This document shows positions 46,721 through 57,555 of a stretch of DNA of 64,000 bases, one piece after another. Origin of the DNA: Gloeocapsa sp. PCC 7428 (GTDB taxonomy: Bacteria > Cyanobacteriota > Cyanobacteriia > Cyanobacteriales > Chroococcidiopsidaceae); the NCBI RefSeq assembly GCF_000317555.1, contig NC_019745.1, positions 2,976,001-3,040,000 of the forward strand. Direction: 5' to 3'. The position numbers and the translations under genes were made by a program. The notes under the pieces are model-generated. The model ran no database searches. It was not told the DNA's origin and saw nothing but the letters and a program-made list of their open reading frames with translations. How positions within the stretch are numbered: the stretch's first letter is position 1; each line of letters starts with the position of its first letter.

Positions 46721-46990
46721 ACAGAGCCGTTTTCCTCAGAGGATTTTGTTAACTTGGCTGAAAAAGAAGCCTGCTAATACTTTGCTTGTTGCTTGCTATT
46801 AAATCTCTCTTTGTTCTACCTAAGAATGTAGCTTAGTTAGCTGATTTTTAGCAAGACTAAGAATATCAGCGACAAGATTGTTGTGACTTCGACCCTACGG
46901 AAGTTATTTGTACTTTTACTCTTCGTAGTTACTACAGCTTGCTTGGGATCGCACAGAAAAGGCAATCAAATAGTAGGAATTACAAAAAAA

Positions 46991-47018
46991 ACGGTAGAGA
47001 GGATTCAAGCTCTACCGT
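46991..47018 (-). terminator. Rho-independent terminator of clpC
   Basis: ACGGTAGAG and CTCTACCGT form a 9-bp stem around a 10-base loop; on the minus strand the stem is followed by an uninterrupted run of eight T. It lies about 57 bp after the clpC stop. Confidence 0.9.
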
Positions 47019-47075
47019 CGTATTATGTGAATAAGATTTGGGTATAATTACTTACACCCTGTCCCAAGCAATAAC

Positions 47076-49553
47076 TTACTGCTCGACAGCTTGAGGTAAC
47101 AATTCCCGTCGCTGTTCAGCAAGCACTTTGACGTTACCTGTGTCATCGACATCAACAACCGCTGTGTCACCGTCCTTGATGCGTCCCGACAAAATCTCTT
47201 CTGCAAGACTATCTTCAAGTAAACGCATAATGGCTCGGCGTAATGGTCTTGCACCGTAGCTCGGATTGTATCCTTCTTCTACTAAGCGCTCCTTGAAGCG
47301 ATCAGTGACTTCTAGCGTAATACCCTTCTCGGTTAAGCGCACAAACACTTCTTTGAGGAGGATATCGGAGATTTGCTTGACTTCGTCTTTGGTTAATTGA
47401 CGGAAGACAATAATCTCATCCAAGCGGTTCAAGAACTCTGGACGGAAGTATTGTTTGAGTTCTTCGTTGACCAAGGAACGAATGCGATTGTATTGCGCTT
47501 CGGCTTGGTTCTCAGCAAATTCAAAGCCTAAACCACCGCCACCTTTTTCAATCACCTTAGAACCAATGTTCGAGGTCAAGATCAGCAACGTATTCTTAAA
47601 GTCTACGGTGCGACCTTTCGCATCGGTTAAGCGACCGTCTTCAAGAATTTGCAGCAGCATATTGAAGACATCGGGATGTGCTTTTTCGATTTCGTCGAAT
47701 AGCACAACAGTGTAGGGTCTGCGGCGTACGGCTTCGGTTAACTGGCCGCCTTCGTTGTAGCCAACGTATCCTGGAGGCGAACCGATGAGTTTACTCACGG
47801 TGTGGCGTTCCATGTATTCCGACATATCCAAGCGGATCATCGCTTCTTCGGAACCAAAGAAGTAAGCGGCTAACGCCTTCGTTAACTCGGTTTTACCTAC
47901 GCCTGTAGGTCCAGAGAAGACAAAGCTTGCAATCGGACGGTTGGGGTTTTTTAAGCCAACTCTTGCCCGCCGAATTGCCTTGGAAACTGCTTTAACAGCA
48001 TCTTCTTGACCGATGAGTCGCTGATGCAAGGTGTCTTCCATGTGCAACAGTTTCTCGGATTCGGTTTCGGTGAGTTTATTAACAGGTACGCCTGTCCAAG
48101 AAGCAACGATTTGCGCGATATCTTCCTCAGTCACCACTGGAGAATCATTTTCTCCCTCACGGGTGCTGGTGGTTTTGCTTTGCGCGATCGCCCGAATTTC
48201 GGCTTTGATTTCCATCTCGCGATCGCGGAGTTCGCCCGCGCGGTCGAAGTCTTGCGATCTTACCGCATCGTCTTTTTCTTTAAGAACTTGACGCAGTTCT
48301 TTATCTAACTCTTTTGCTGCGGGAGGCAGTTGCGAGTTAATTAAACGGACTCTGGAACCTGCTTCGTCAATCAAGTCGATGGCTTTATCTGGTAAGTAGC
48401 GATCGCTGATATAACGGTCGGAAAGTTTTGCCGCTGCAACAAGTGCTTCATCCGAGATTTTCAGCTTGTGGTGTTGCTCGTAACGTTCGCGTAGACCATA
48501 CAAAATTTCGATTGTTTCGTCTACCGAAGGTTCGCCCACCATCACGGGTTGGAATCTGCGTTCGAGGGCGGCGTCGCGCTCGATGTGTTTGCGGTATTCA
48601 TCGAGTGTTGTTGCACCGATACACTGCAATTCACCTCTTGCCAAAGCAGGTTTGAGGATGTTTGCTGCGTCGATCGCACCTTCAGCCGCACCCGCACCAA
48701 TCAGCGTATGCACCTCGTCAATCACCAAAATCACGTTCCCTGCCGAACGGATTTCATCCATGATTTTCTTTAGGCGTTCTTCAAATTCACCACGATACTT
48801 TGTACCTGCAACGAGCAAGCCGATATCGAGGGTGACGACGCGCTTTTCTTCGAGGATATCGGGAATGTCTTTGTTGGCAATCCGTGACGCCAAACCTTCG
48901 GCGATCGCGGTTTTACCTACACCAGGTTCTCCGATTAATACTGGATTATTCTTGGTACGACGACCTAAAATTTGAATAACTCGCTCGATTTCTTTTGCAC
49001 GACCAACAACAGGATCGAGTTTACCCTCGGCAGCCATTTGAGTTAGGTTCGAGCCAAACTCATCGAGTGTTGGAGTTTTAGTGCGACCAGATTGCGAAGA
49101 TCCGGCTGATACCTCAGCGGTTTCTCCCAACATCCGAATCACTTGCGTGCGTACTTTAGATAAATCAACTCCTAAGTTTTCTAGTACTCTTGCTGCAACG
49201 CCTTCTCCTTCGCGGATTAAGCCTAGTAGCAAGTGCTCGGTACCAATATAGTTATGTCCTAGCTGGCGTGCTTCTTCTAGAGAAAGTTCCAAAACTCGCT
49301 TTGCCCGTGGGGTAAACGGAATTTCCACTGCCACAAAGCCGGAGCCTCGACCAATAATTTTTTCTACCTCAATCCGAGCGTCTTTAAGGTTGACGCCCAT
49401 AGATTTCAGCACTTTAGCCGCTACACCTGTCCCTTCCCCTATCAGACCCAGGAGGATCTGCTCTGTACCTACGAAGTTGTGACCCAGGCGGCGAGCTTCT
49501 TCCTGGGCCAGCATGATCACTTTAATAGCTTTTTCTGTGAAGCGTTCAAACAT
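47076..49553 (-). CDS. clpC: ATP-dependent Clp protease ATP-binding subunit ClpC
   Basis: The 825-residue AAA+ unfoldase starts [20 protein letters not shown] with two N-terminal Clp repeats (about 1-145). Next come AAA-1 (Walker A GEPGVGKT, about 207), the UVR-containing middle domain (about 420-465, [19 protein letters not shown]) and AAA-2 (Walker A GPTGVGKT, about 546; LGFEFAENQ before the C-terminal part). The middle domain identifies ClpC rather than ClpA or ClpB. It feeds proteins to ClpP/ClpR and is essential in cyanobacteria. A strong terminator follows. Confidence 0.97.
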   Translation of the reverse strand: MFERFTEKAIKVIMLAQEEARRLGHNFVGTEQILLGLIGEGTGVAAKVLKSMGVNLKDARIEVEKIIGRGSGFVAVEIPFTPRAKRVLELSLEEARQLGHNYIGTEHLLLGLIREGEGVAARVLENLGVDLSKVRTQVIRMLGETAEVSAGSSQSGRTKTPTLDEFGSNLTQMAAEGKLDPVVGRAKEIERVIQILGRRTKNNPVLIGEPGVGKTAIAEGLASRIANKDIPDILEEKRVVTLDIGLLVAGTKYRGEFEERLKKIMDEIRSAGNVILVIDEVHTLIGAGAAEGAIDAANILKPALARGELQCIGATTLDEYRKHIERDAALERRFQPVMVGEPSVDETIEILYGLRERYEQHHKLKISDEALVAAAKLSDRYISDRYLPDKAIDLIDEAGSRVRLINSQLPPAAKELDKELRQVLKEKDDAVRSQDFDRAGELRDREMEIKAEIRAIAQSKTTSTREGENDSPVVTEEDIAQIVASWTGVPVNKLTETESEKLLHMEDTLHQRLIGQEDAVKAVSKAIRRARVGLKNPNRPIASFVFSGPTGVGKTELTKALAAYFFGSEEAMIRLDMSEYMERHTVSKLIGSPPGYVGYNEGGQLTEAVRRRPYTVVLFDEIEKAHPDVFNMLLQILEDGRLTDAKGRTVDFKNTLLILTSNIGSKVIEKGGGGLGFEFAENQAEAQYNRIRSLVNEELKQYFRPEFLNRLDEIIVFRQLTKDEVKQISDILLKEVFVRLTEKGITLEVTDRFKERLVEEGYNPSYGARPLRRAIMRLLEDSLAEEILSGRIKDGDTAVVDVDDTGNVKVLAEQRRELLPQAVEQ

Positions 49554-49843
49554 GGCGTTCTTCCATACCTGAGTCGTGCCGGTACGCTGATTTTAGCATA
49601 GGCTTCATGTCCGGCTGTCAAATTATGATACAAACTACAGCACGGTTTTCCCTCTTTTTTTGGGAAGATTTATACTTTTTACAACTTTTGCTCTATCAGG
49701 TTTTCAGACACCCAGCAAAAGATTTGATCTAGAAGCAAACAAACTTTGGCAACAAGACAAACCCTTTGACATGAGAAGTTTGTTTCTGAATGGTTGCTAT
49801 TCTTAAAATCGTTAAGCCCCAAGAGTAGATTTGTAGCAGAAAT

Positions 49844-50428
49844 TCACTTTTTTGTCAAGGGCGAATCTGCGGAATATCCACACAAAGCAATTTCTAGCTT
49901 CCAACCGCAGCGGGCGAGGCGAGTTTGAATTTGATATTCCCAACTTGCTAAAGTTTGCGGAAATTCGGGTTGCGCTAAACCCCCATGCCAAAGAATTAAG
50001 GCATCTTCTCCAGTATCTTTGTAGTAGCGTTTGCGGCGTCCAGCAGTTTTGAAACCGAATTTTTGATACAGCGCGATCGCCGCATCGTTAGAAACCCTGA
50101 CTTCTAAAGTAGCGCGTTCTAAGCCGCGTTCTTCGGCTACGGATAAGAGTCCGTAAAGTAGCGCTTGACCAAAACCTTGGCGTTGGTATTGCGGATGCAC
50201 CGCCAAAATGGTAATATGAGCTTCCTCAAGAATTGCCCAAACACAACCCATCCCTAATAATGAATGGGGTTCAAACGGATTGATTAAACCGATTAAATCG
50301 CTGTTAGGACTATCTAACTCGCGTTGGTAGGCTTCTAACGTCCAAAGACCGCCAAAGCACGCTTGGTCTAACTCTAGCAATGCCTTGAGATGCTCAGGTG
50401 CGAGAAATTTAAGTTCTAATAAAGTCAC
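49844..50428 (-). CDS. rimI: Ribosomal-protein-alanine N-acetyltransferase
   Basis: The 194-residue GNAT enzyme has the acetyl-CoA loop VHPQYQRQGFGQALL (about 77-91), RATLEVRVSNDAAIALYQKFGF, and RRKRYYKDTGEDALILW, which are RimI features. The C-terminal 40 residues extend past the usual 150-residue RimI, as is common in cyanobacteria. It acetylates the N-terminal alanine of ribosomal protein S18. It diverges from lysA with about 60 bp between starts. Confidence 0.88.
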   Translation of the reverse strand: MTLLELKFLAPEHLKALLELDQACFGGLWTLEAYQRELDSPNSDLIGLINPFEPHSLLGMGCVWAILEEAHITILAVHPQYQRQGFGQALLYGLLSVAEERGLERATLEVRVSNDAAIALYQKFGFKTAGRRKRYYKDTGEDALILWHGGLAQPEFPQTLASWEYQIQTRLARCGWKLEIALCGYSADSPLTKK

Positions 50429-50491
50429 AGCAGTTTGTACACTGGGAAACGAACCCTACTTACGCCTGTCAAAAGGAAAACATCCACAACT

Positions 50492-51886
50492 ATGGTATCG
50501 ACTCATCCTGCTGGGGTGCAATCTGGTCGTCAGTATCTTGCAAATTCAACTGGCGCAGTGTCCCCTAACCAACAACTTTTACCACTGAGCGCGCGAATTA
50601 ACAACAGCGATCGCCTCGAAATTGGCGGGTGTGACGTCACAACGCTGGTACAGCAATTTGGTTCGCCGCTTTATATTGTGGATGAAGACACGTTGCGTAC
50701 CGCTTGTCGTCAGTATCGCGAGGCTTTTCAAAAGTATTATCCAGGAAGCTCGCAGGTACTTTATGCTTCAAAAGCTTGGAGTTGTCTTGCGGTATGCGCG
50801 ATCGCACATCAAGAAGGTTTGGGCATCGATGTTGTCTCAGGCGGCGAACTTTATACCGCGTTGCAAGCAGGCGTCAGTCCCGATAAACTTTATCTCCACG
50901 GCAATAACAAATCCTTAGAAGAACTCAAATTAGCAATTGATTCAGGCTGCACAATTGTTGTTGATAATTGGTATGAGTTGCAGACCTTAGGTAATTGGTC
51001 ATCGAGTATCGATCATCCGATTCGCATAATGTTGCGGTTGACACCAGGAATTGAATGTCACACGCATGAATATATTCGCACGGGGCATTTAGATAGTAAG
51101 TTTGGCTTTGATCCCAATGAGTTAGATAAAGTTTTTGCGTTTGTTAGTCAACATTCGGCGTTGAATTGCGTAGGCTTACACGCACATATTGGTTCGCAGA
51201 TTTTCGAGCAGCAACCACATCGAGATTTAGCAGGGGTGATGGTGCAATGGTTGGATAAAGCAAGCGGTTATGGTTTACACATTGAAGAGTTGAACGTCGG
51301 CGGCGGATTAGGAATTCGCTACACCGAAGCTGACGACCCGCCGAGTATTGAAGCATGGGTGAAGGGCGTGTGCGAAGCGATCAAAGATGCTTGTGCTGCA
51401 CAACAGCTAGCACTACCAAAGTTACTCTGCGAACCAGGGCGATCGCTCATTGGCGCAGCGTGTGTTACTGCCTACACCGTAGGAGCATCAAAAACGATTC
51501 CTGGAATTCGTACCTACGTTGCTGTAGATGGTGGAATGTCAGATAATCCGCGTCCGATTACTTACCAGTCAGTTTATCGCGCCGTCGTCGCTAATAAGAT
51601 GTCTGCACCCGCGACGCAAACAGTCACAATCGCAGGCAAACACTGCGAGTCCGGCGATATTCTAATTAAAGAGGCAACTTTACCGCCATCTCAACCAGGA
51701 GATATTCTCGTGGTTTTGGCAACAGGGGCATATAACTACAGCATGGCATCGAATTATAACCGCTTGGCGCGACCCGCAGCAGTCATCGTTAAAGATGGAG
51801 AAGCTAACTTAATTCTGCGCCGCGAAACTTATCAAGACTTGATCCGGCAAGACTGTCTACCCGCAAGATTATCAACTGAGGTATAA
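50492..51886 (+). CDS. lysA: Diaminopimelate decarboxylase
   Basis: I set the start at ATG 50492 (MVSTHPAGVQ), the usual cyanobacterial N-terminus, giving 464 residues; an earlier in-frame start at 50435 adds 19 unconserved residues. It has the PLP lysine in YASKAW (Lys94), the GGGLGIRY glycine loop (NVGGGLGIRYTE), CEPGRSL and HCESGDIL. It converts meso-diaminopimelate to lysine, the last step of the pathway. The diadenylate cyclase gene follows on the same strand after 270 bp containing a repeat. Confidence 0.95.
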   Translation: MVSTHPAGVQSGRQYLANSTGAVSPNQQLLPLSARINNSDRLEIGGCDVTTLVQQFGSPLYIVDEDTLRTACRQYREAFQKYYPGSSQVLYASKAWSCLAVCAIAHQEGLGIDVVSGGELYTALQAGVSPDKLYLHGNNKSLEELKLAIDSGCTIVVDNWYELQTLGNWSSSIDHPIRIMLRLTPGIECHTHEYIRTGHLDSKFGFDPNELDKVFAFVSQHSALNCVGLHAHIGSQIFEQQPHRDLAGVMVQWLDKASGYGLHIEELNVGGGLGIRYTEADDPPSIEAWVKGVCEAIKDACAAQQLALPKLLCEPGRSLIGAACVTAYTVGASKTIPGIRTYVAVDGGMSDNPRPITYQSVYRAVVANKMSAPATQTVTIAGKHCESGDILIKEATLPPSQPGDILVVLATGAYNYSMASNYNRLARPAAVIVKDGEANLILRRETYQDLIRQDCLPARLSTEV

Positions 51887-52042
51887 CTCAGGGAATTTTT
51901 GCGCTGAAATCGAGGAAGATAAAAGAGCTTCTAATCTCTTCCGGCTCATGAGTTCTGATTCCCGAATCTATGTAATGAAAAATTCAGAAACCTTTCTTTT
52001 CTGCCCACGCCAGTCGCCTTAACAGGGTAAACCCTACAGTCG

Positions 52043-52087
52043 GTTTGCTCAACGGAGGACACCTCCCGCACGGCGCAGGCTTCCCTG
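52043..52087. repeat. Dispersed GC-rich repeat between lysA and cdaA
   Basis: TTTGCTCAACGGAGGACACC and the following CTCCCGCACGGC form an inverted repeat related to the stretches at 42869-42917 (inside a gene) and 57508-57555. No other feature was seen in the 51887-52157 gap apart from the cdaA promoter area. Confidence 0.6.
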
Positions 52088-52157
52088 CACAAGAAGCTGC
52101 CTTAACAATAAGTCTTTAACCGGACGTGACATAACCTCTAACCCCTGAACCCCGATC

Positions 52158-53087
52158 ATGAGAGATTTGTGGAAGCAATGGCTGATCGACCTTGGCTGGA
52201 CGCAGTCGGTGTTGCTTCACATTATTGATCTGGGGTTGGTGCTGGGGTTGACTTATATGGTGCTTGTGATTATTGGTGAACGCCGGACGTTGTGGATGGT
52301 GCGGGGGTTTATTCTACTGATGTTGGCATCGGTAGTCAGTGGCAGATTAGAGTTACGGCTATTGAATTTTGTGCTGGAAAAGTTAGTCGTTGGTTGTGCG
52401 GTGGCGATCGCTGTCGCATATCAATCAGACTTTCGGCGATTTTTGGAACAACTAGGGCGGGGGGATTTGGGGCATTTATGGCAACCGTCGCGCCGCGCGA
52501 TCGCCAAGCCAGATAGCGTGATTGATGAGATTGTGGAGGCAGTTAAAGAACTCTCACAAAACCGTATTGGCGCGTTGATTGTTTTAGAAACGAATGGTCC
52601 GATTGATGACGCAGATTTTAATTCAGTAGGCGTACAGCTAAATGCTGAAGTGTCGAAGGAACTTATTCAAACAATCTTTCACCCAAAAACGCCACTTCAT
52701 GATGGTGCCGCGTTGATTCGTGGTTCGCGTCTGGTTGCTGCTGCGGTTATTTTGCCGCTGACGGCACGCACGGCTTCGCGACAGTTAGGGACTCGCCATC
52801 GGGCAGCAATGGGAATTACAGAACGCGTTCCAGACAATTGTATTTGTGTTGTTGTCTCCGAAGAAACAGGTTCAATTTCTTTTGCTGAAAAAGGAATACT
52901 GAATAGACCACTCACCAGCAGTAAACTGAAGGAATTATTAGAAGCTAAGTTTTCTCCCCCTGTGGAGCGTGAAGCTGTTGCCCCTAGTGTGCTAAGTTGG
53001 GTTCGCCAAGTTAGTAGTCAAGGCGTGGCATTTGTATCGCGTTTACTCGGTATATCATCATCAGCTTCTCATCGAAACAAAAAATGA
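52158..53087 (+). CDS. cdaA: Membrane diadenylate cyclase (c-di-AMP synthase)
   Basis: The 309-residue protein has three N-terminal membrane helices (about 18-90) and a DAC domain (about 120-265) with DGAALIRG (Asp182-Ala184) and GTRHRAAMG (RHR 213-215), the catalytic motifs. It makes the second messenger c-di-AMP, which controls potassium and osmolyte balance and, in cyanobacteria, dark survival. The uppS start overlaps its stop (ATGA), so the two are translationally coupled; lysA lies upstream in the same direction. Confidence 0.93.
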   Translation: MRDLWKQWLIDLGWTQSVLLHIIDLGLVLGLTYMVLVIIGERRTLWMVRGFILLMLASVVSGRLELRLLNFVLEKLVVGCAVAIAVAYQSDFRRFLEQLGRGDLGHLWQPSRRAIAKPDSVIDEIVEAVKELSQNRIGALIVLETNGPIDDADFNSVGVQLNAEVSKELIQTIFHPKTPLHDGAALIRGSRLVAAAVILPLTARTASRQLGTRHRAAMGITERVPDNCICVVVSEETGSISFAEKGILNRPLTSSKLKELLEAKFSPPVEREAVAPSVLSWVRQVSSQGVAFVSRLLGISSSASHRNKK

Positions 53088-53833
53088 CTGTAAAGCCAAT
53101 TGTGTTACAAGATTTGCCCCCAGATTTAAAACGAGAACGCCTGCCCAAGCACGTGGCAGTCATTATGGATGGAAATGGTCGTTGGGCTAAACATCGGGGA
53201 TTACCCCGTATCATGGGTCACAAACGGGGCGTTGATGTCTTAAAGGATTTACTACGCTGTTGTCGCGACTGGGGAGTAGCCGCCCTGACAGCCTATGCTT
53301 TTTCTACAGAAAATTGGGGAAGGCCACTAGAGGAAGTGGACTTTTTGATGACGTTGTTTGAGCGGGTGTTGCGCAAAGAATTGCGGGAAATGATCGAAGA
53401 AGACGTCCGCATTCAGTTTGTGGGAAACTTGAGTGCGCTACCGCGATCGCTACAAGCCGAAATTGCGCGCGCTGTCGCCGAAACTCAACATAATCGCGGA
53501 ATTCAATTTACAGTAGCAACCAACTACGGTGGACGACAAGAGATTTTAGATGCGTGTCGCGCGATCGCGCATCAGGTACAGCAAGGATTGTTACAACCTG
53601 ATGACATTGATGAAGCTTTATTTGAACGGCATTTGTATACTGCTGGCATTGGCGATCCTGATTTATTAATTCGCACGAGCGGAGAAATGCGCATTAGCAA
53701 CTTTCTCCTATGGCAAATGGCTTATGCGGAAATTTATATCACCGAAACGCTATGGCCTGATTTTGACCGTGCCGAGTTTCACCGAGCATTATGCTCTTAT
53801 CAGCAGCGCGATCGCCGATTTGGCAAAGTGTAA
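53084..53833 (+). CDS. uppS: Isoprenyl (undecaprenyl) diphosphate synthase
   Basis: The 249-residue cis-prenyltransferase has the catalytic motif [20 protein letters not shown] with Asp29, a FSTENWGRP loop, GGRQEI, and the substrate loop [20 protein letters not shown] with [11 protein letters not shown]. It builds the C55 carrier lipid for peptidoglycan and glycan export. Its ATG overlaps the cdaA TGA by 4 bp. Confidence 0.96.
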   Translation: MTVKPIVLQDLPPDLKRERLPKHVAVIMDGNGRWAKHRGLPRIMGHKRGVDVLKDLLRCCRDWGVAALTAYAFSTENWGRPLEEVDFLMTLFERVLRKELREMIEEDVRIQFVGNLSALPRSLQAEIARAVAETQHNRGIQFTVATNYGGRQEILDACRAIAHQVQQGLLQPDDIDEALFERHLYTAGIGDPDLLIRTSGEMRISNFLLWQMAYAEIYITETLWPDFDRAEFHRALCSYQQRDRRFGKV

Positions 53834-53946
53834 GGAGTGAGTAGTGGCTAGTGATTAGTTATGAGTGTTGAATTGAAGACAGTGTTGAGTTAATAAAAAT
53901 CTTTATAACTCATCACTCCCCTGACCCCAAAACCCTGACCTCTTCA

Positions 53947-54219
53947 TCAAGGTCCTGAAAAAACTGCTTGCTCGACATCTTCACGGCTCAAAGAGTATTT
54001 GAACGAGCGGAGGATGTCTTGTGATGTCGTGCCTACCTTGGTGTAACGTACGGTTAATTGATCGACATCGAGCAGTAACTCAGCTTCCCAATCAGGGCGT
54101 TGTACGTACCAACAGTGCAGTTGCTCGCTATCTTGTTGACAACCTTGGCTTCTTAGCCATTCTTCAATGTTCGGTAAGGCGTGGTTATATAAAGGAGTAT
54201 CAGCAGAAGGGAGAGACAT
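53947..54219 (-). CDS. DUF3143 domain-containing protein
   Basis: The protein has 90 residues from ATG 54219 (MSLPSADTPLYNHALPNIEE). The pattern LYNHALPNIEEWLRSQGC, WYVQRPDWEAELLLDVDQL and a short C-terminal helix is DUF3143, a family confined to cyanobacteria and algae with no known function. Its start lies about 20 bp inside the end of the upstream J-domain gene, so the two are coupled. A repeat-rich 113-bp gap with uppS follows. Confidence 0.88.
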   Translation of the reverse strand: MSLPSADTPLYNHALPNIEEWLRSQGCQQDSEQLHCWYVQRPDWEAELLLDVDQLTVRYTKVGTTSQDILRSFKYSLSREDVEQAVFSGP

Positions 54220-54769
54220 AAGGATTTTGAGTTGATAGGTTAGATTTAACGTATTGCACCGCAACGGGAGGTTGTAGATGAGTTGTTGGTTTAAAACTAT
54301 CTCCACGGGTGAGCGCAATTGTAATTGCTAATATGACACAGCCGACAAAAGTCAACAGCAACAAAAACAAAGCAAAAATCTCTCCTGATGATAAAGGGCG
54401 ATCCGTAGGATCGAGATAAGCTGAACGCGATCGCCAAGTCGGAGTTTGCGAAACAGGACGGTTAAGATCAGCAGGTGCTTGCATGACCGCAATTCGCGAA
54501 TAGCCAATTTTTAAATCATATTGCATGCGTCGCTCTGGATTGCTGAGCGTTGCATAAGCTTCATTAAGTTGCTGAAACTTTGCCGTAGCACTTGCTTTGG
54601 GTAAATCTGTGGTGTCGGGATGGTAGCGTTTACTCAGTTCCCGATAGGCGCGGCGAATTTCGATCGCAGAGGCTGAAGGGTGAAGTCCCAGCAGTGCGTA
54701 ATGACTATTTTGATCGCGGATAAACGTGCGATCGCGCTCCTGTTGTGGCATTGCCTGATCTTGACTCAC
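54200..54769 (-). CDS. J-domain protein with C-terminal membrane anchor
   Basis: The protein has about 189 residues; the start is a GTG at 54769, and an ATG seven codons in is also possible. The J domain (about 22-85) includes HYALLGLHPSASAIEIRRAY and KRYHPDTTD with the HPD triad. A single hydrophobic helix (about 135-160, FALFLLLLTFVGCVILAITI) precedes a short polar tail, so the J domain faces the cytoplasm from a membrane. It is a type C J-protein that may recruit DnaK to the membrane. The DUF3143 gene overlaps its end. Confidence 0.88.
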   Translation of the reverse strand: MSQDQAMPQQERDRTFIRDQNSHYALLGLHPSASAIEIRRAYRELSKRYHPDTTDLPKASATAKFQQLNEAYATLSNPERRMQYDLKIGYSRIAVMQAPADLNRPVSQTPTWRSRSAYLDPTDRPLSSGEIFALFLLLLTFVGCVILAITIALTRGDSFKPTTHLQPPVAVQYVKSNLSTQNPYVSPFC

Positions 54770-54859
54770 GGCAGTTTAATTCAGCATCGCTCACAATACT
54801 TCTTGTCTATTTTAAAACTAGATCTCCCTTTTCCACGACGCTGGAGGCGAGTATAGATA

Positions 54860-56182
54860 TTATCTATTTTGCAGAAATGGCTGTGCTAGGCGTGTATTGG
54901 CAACACCACAAATTGCCGCTAATAATATCCACACTAGGGTATTCAGGCGTAAATCAAAAATTGTGACATCTACAGTATTGAACAATACACACGCAAAAAA
55001 AGCGACAAGATAACTAAAGAAAATGATTTTATCTTGAGGTTGTATTTGATTTAAATTGGTAAATTGCCAATTATGCAAAAGTCGAATACCGCGAAATAAA
55101 ATCCAACCAACCCAAAGGCTGAAGAGCGTAATACCTACAATTCCTGTTTCTGCGGCGAACATCAGAAAAAAGTTATGCGGATGTCCTAACCAAACGTGCA
55201 TTTGTTTTTCATACAGCGGTGTAAAATTACGCAATCCCCAACCAAGTAGCGGACGTTGTTGCGTTAAAGATAGTGCAAACTGCCATTGAGTTGTCCGTAA
55301 AAAAGGAATTGGGCGATTGGGATAGAGTTGATCGGTCAATCTTGCCCAGAAAAATTGCGGTACAACTGTTCGGAGTAGAAGACTCAATGGTGCGGGAGCA
55401 AAAGCAGCGAGTAAAATCGTACCTGCGATCGCACTCACGCCCGCGACTAACCATCGCCAACCCAGATAAACGGCAAAAGCAAGAATTGCCAAGCAGGCGA
55501 TCGCCCAAGCATTGCGTGAATTTGTCAATATTAAAGCAACAAAATTGCCAATCACTGCCATAAATAAAAGCGTGTCAGTGACGCTTGCTGATGACAAGTA
55601 AAATCTTGGAACACGCGCGAGAAATAACCCTAACGCCAAAATAAAAGTAATCACCAAATACCCAGCAAGAATATTGGCGTACATGAAAACAGCAGCCATA
55701 CGCCCAGGAGGATTACCTTGCGCAACTAGCGTCCAACCAAGAAAGCCTGAAAACGCTGCTGGTGTTGCCCAATTAAGTAATAATTGCCCAAAGCCAAGAA
55801 TGATGACAGGAATAGAGGCAATCGCCAAGATTTGAGATAATTGCCGCAACTGAGTTGGTGTTTGAATCAGCGTACTGAAGGCAGCAAATAAGAGAAAAAA
55901 TGGTAAGAAGTTGAATAAACCTAACGTCGCAGCTAGGCGATCGTCAGCAAAAATCGCTGTCATGACGAGCCAAATCGCTAAAACTGCTAGTCCCCGATTC
56001 AGTGGATCGCGGACAATTTGGCGGTACTTGTATCGCCAGGTAGTAACTAGTGCTAAAAATATCCCTAAAGCTCCTAAAATTGGAACTAAAGGAAAAGTCA
56101 GTAATCCTAGTTGCGCAAAGTTCCAGGCAGGGCGCAGACGGGCAATAAGGTGCGATTGTAGTATTTGATTGTACTTGCCCAT
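54860..56182 (-). CDS. O-antigen ligase/polymerase family membrane protein
   Basis: The 440-residue protein has about eleven membrane segments and a Wzy_C-type domain, with the large loop around GWGLRNFTPLYEKQMHVWLG and HPHNFFLMFAAETGIVG, a signature of O-antigen ligase relatives. The cyanobacterial group includes IctB, once described as a bicarbonate transporter component; sequence points to a glycan ligase or polymerase. It precedes no glycan genes here; the YaaW-family gene lies just upstream on the same strand with a 16-bp gap. Confidence 0.82.
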   Translation of the reverse strand: MGKYNQILQSHLIARLRPAWNFAQLGLLTFPLVPILGALGIFLALVTTWRYKYRQIVRDPLNRGLAVLAIWLVMTAIFADDRLAATLGLFNFLPFFLLFAAFSTLIQTPTQLRQLSQILAIASIPVIILGFGQLLLNWATPAAFSGFLGWTLVAQGNPPGRMAAVFMYANILAGYLVITFILALGLFLARVPRFYLSSASVTDTLLFMAVIGNFVALILTNSRNAWAIACLAILAFAVYLGWRWLVAGVSAIAGTILLAAFAPAPLSLLLRTVVPQFFWARLTDQLYPNRPIPFLRTTQWQFALSLTQQRPLLGWGLRNFTPLYEKQMHVWLGHPHNFFLMFAAETGIVGITLFSLWVGWILFRGIRLLHNWQFTNLNQIQPQDKIIFFSYLVAFFACVLFNTVDVTIFDLRLNTLVWILLAAICGVANTRLAQPFLQNR

Positions 56183-56198
56183 CTGGCGATCTCCAATT

Positions 56199-57050
56199 TT
56201 ATGCAGGCTGCCAGTATTCGGTGCGAGTTAGGCGAATTTGAGCAAGTGCAAAGATCGTGGGAATAATGCGACCATAGTTTGTGGCGATCGCCCGCCATCC
56301 TAAATCAGCAAAGAACCACGTCCATAGTGCGGGTGCGACACAGGCAAACACACCGCGCACTGCACCGTATCGCGCGGCACTCATCGCCATACCGCGTTGT
56401 GCGGTTTGCAATGCTAGATGACTCTGAAATTGCGCGGCTGCGGCTGTACCACCTTTCACAAGGGCTTGTTTGGCAACTTGATAACTCGCAAAATGAACGG
56501 CAAACTGTCGGGCAATTTGCTGAAGTAGGATCGGTTTTAAAACTGAACTGACAGCTAAAGCACTACCGCCTTTCACAAGTAGTGCTACTGGGTTTTGGTG
56601 AACGATTGCGGGGAATGTGGCACTTGCTTGCGCGAGCGATCGCTGTATTCGCCTTGTTAAGCTTTGTTGTTCTTGCGCTGGTAGTTGCCGCCAAGCGCGC
56701 CCTAATAGGTTTAAAAAGATTTCTGCCTCTAAATCAGTTGTCGTTAGGCTACTCGAAAAGGGAATTTTTAAATAACGACACACTCGAATTAATGTTTGGC
56801 GATAGGTAACTTGTTCTGTACGCCCTTGCAACACAGTCATGCCATCAGCGGCTAAATAGCGAAATCGTTGCTCGATGGCGTCTATCCATGACGAGCGATC
56901 GCGACTTTGCACTTCTATTGGTTCAGGAGTGTGTAGATAATCAAGCGGATTAAATTTACGACGAAATAAGATATTTGTCAGTTGCTCTAACTCTTCTTCA
57001 GTGGCTAATTCTAGCGCCGCTCTTAGCTCGTCCAACGTCGCTTCCTCCAA
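56199..57050 (-). CDS. YaaW family protein
   Basis: The 283-residue protein has a polar N-terminal half (EELEQLTNILFRRKF, then a helical middle with LEAEIFLNLLGRAWRQLP) and a hydrophobic C-terminal half (about 155-283, VALLVKGGSALAVSSVLKPI, GVFACVAPALWTWFFAD) that should embed in or associate with membrane. The layout and the motifs near RTRE-like termini fit the YaaW/DUF3944-type family of Escherichia coli YaaW, of unknown function. It is upstream of the O-antigen ligase-type gene. Confidence 0.75.
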   Translation of the reverse strand: MEEATLDELRAALELATEEELEQLTNILFRRKFNPLDYLHTPEPIEVQSRDRSSWIDAIEQRFRYLAADGMTVLQGRTEQVTYRQTLIRVCRYLKIPFSSSLTTTDLEAEIFLNLLGRAWRQLPAQEQQSLTRRIQRSLAQASATFPAIVHQNPVALLVKGGSALAVSSVLKPILLQQIARQFAVHFASYQVAKQALVKGGTAAAAQFQSHLALQTAQRGMAMSAARYGAVRGVFACVAPALWTWFFADLGWRAIATNYGRIIPTIFALAQIRLTRTEYWQPA

Positions 57051-57507
57051 GACCCTTGCTACCTTATTCTACTCTCTGCTTTTCCTAGTGAGTACTCATT
57101 CGCAGTCGTTTTTCAGGCACTTATTGAGATAAATGAAAGCTAAGCGTGTATTTTGTTTGTGTTATTTTAGCTACACTCTAAGGCGATATATCTAGCCAAT
57201 TATCATTTATATCTTAAATACTTACTGAGTCAATATTTTTCGTTTTACTAAAGGTATTCTTGATTACCAATCAAGTTTTCAGACTAACTTTGATTTAATT
57301 CTGATGTCTTTGCAAAAATTAGCTCATTTGGCAAAGAATAGCTGTTTACTATATTGTTTATCTGGCATTCTCTACTTTTATTCAGCAGTTATCTTGATCC
57401 TTTTGAGTAAAGTATTTTGTTTTGTATAGATTTGTGCTGCAATAACATCACTCAAAACTAATATAGTTTATATATTAAGATAGTGGTGCATTAGGTTTTA
57501 TCCAAGC

Positions 57508-57555
57508 GAAAACTTGCGTACGGGGGTTCACCCGTTGAGCAAAGTTTCCAAGACA
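57508..57555. repeat. Dispersed GC-rich repeat in the 57.1-57.7 kb gap
   Basis: AACTTGCGTACGGGGGTTCA, CCCGTTGAGCAAAGTTTCCA and AGACA form an imperfect inverted repeat matching the element inside the hybrid kinase gene at 42869-42917. The rest of the 690-bp gap (57051-57740) is AT-rich and shows no gene. Confidence 0.7.

Noticed and set aside
52158-53833. cdaA-uppS overlap as a novel operon
   Set aside because: The ATGA overlap is real, but the lysA-cdaA-uppS order is, as far as I recall, common in cyanobacteria, so it is not reported as new.
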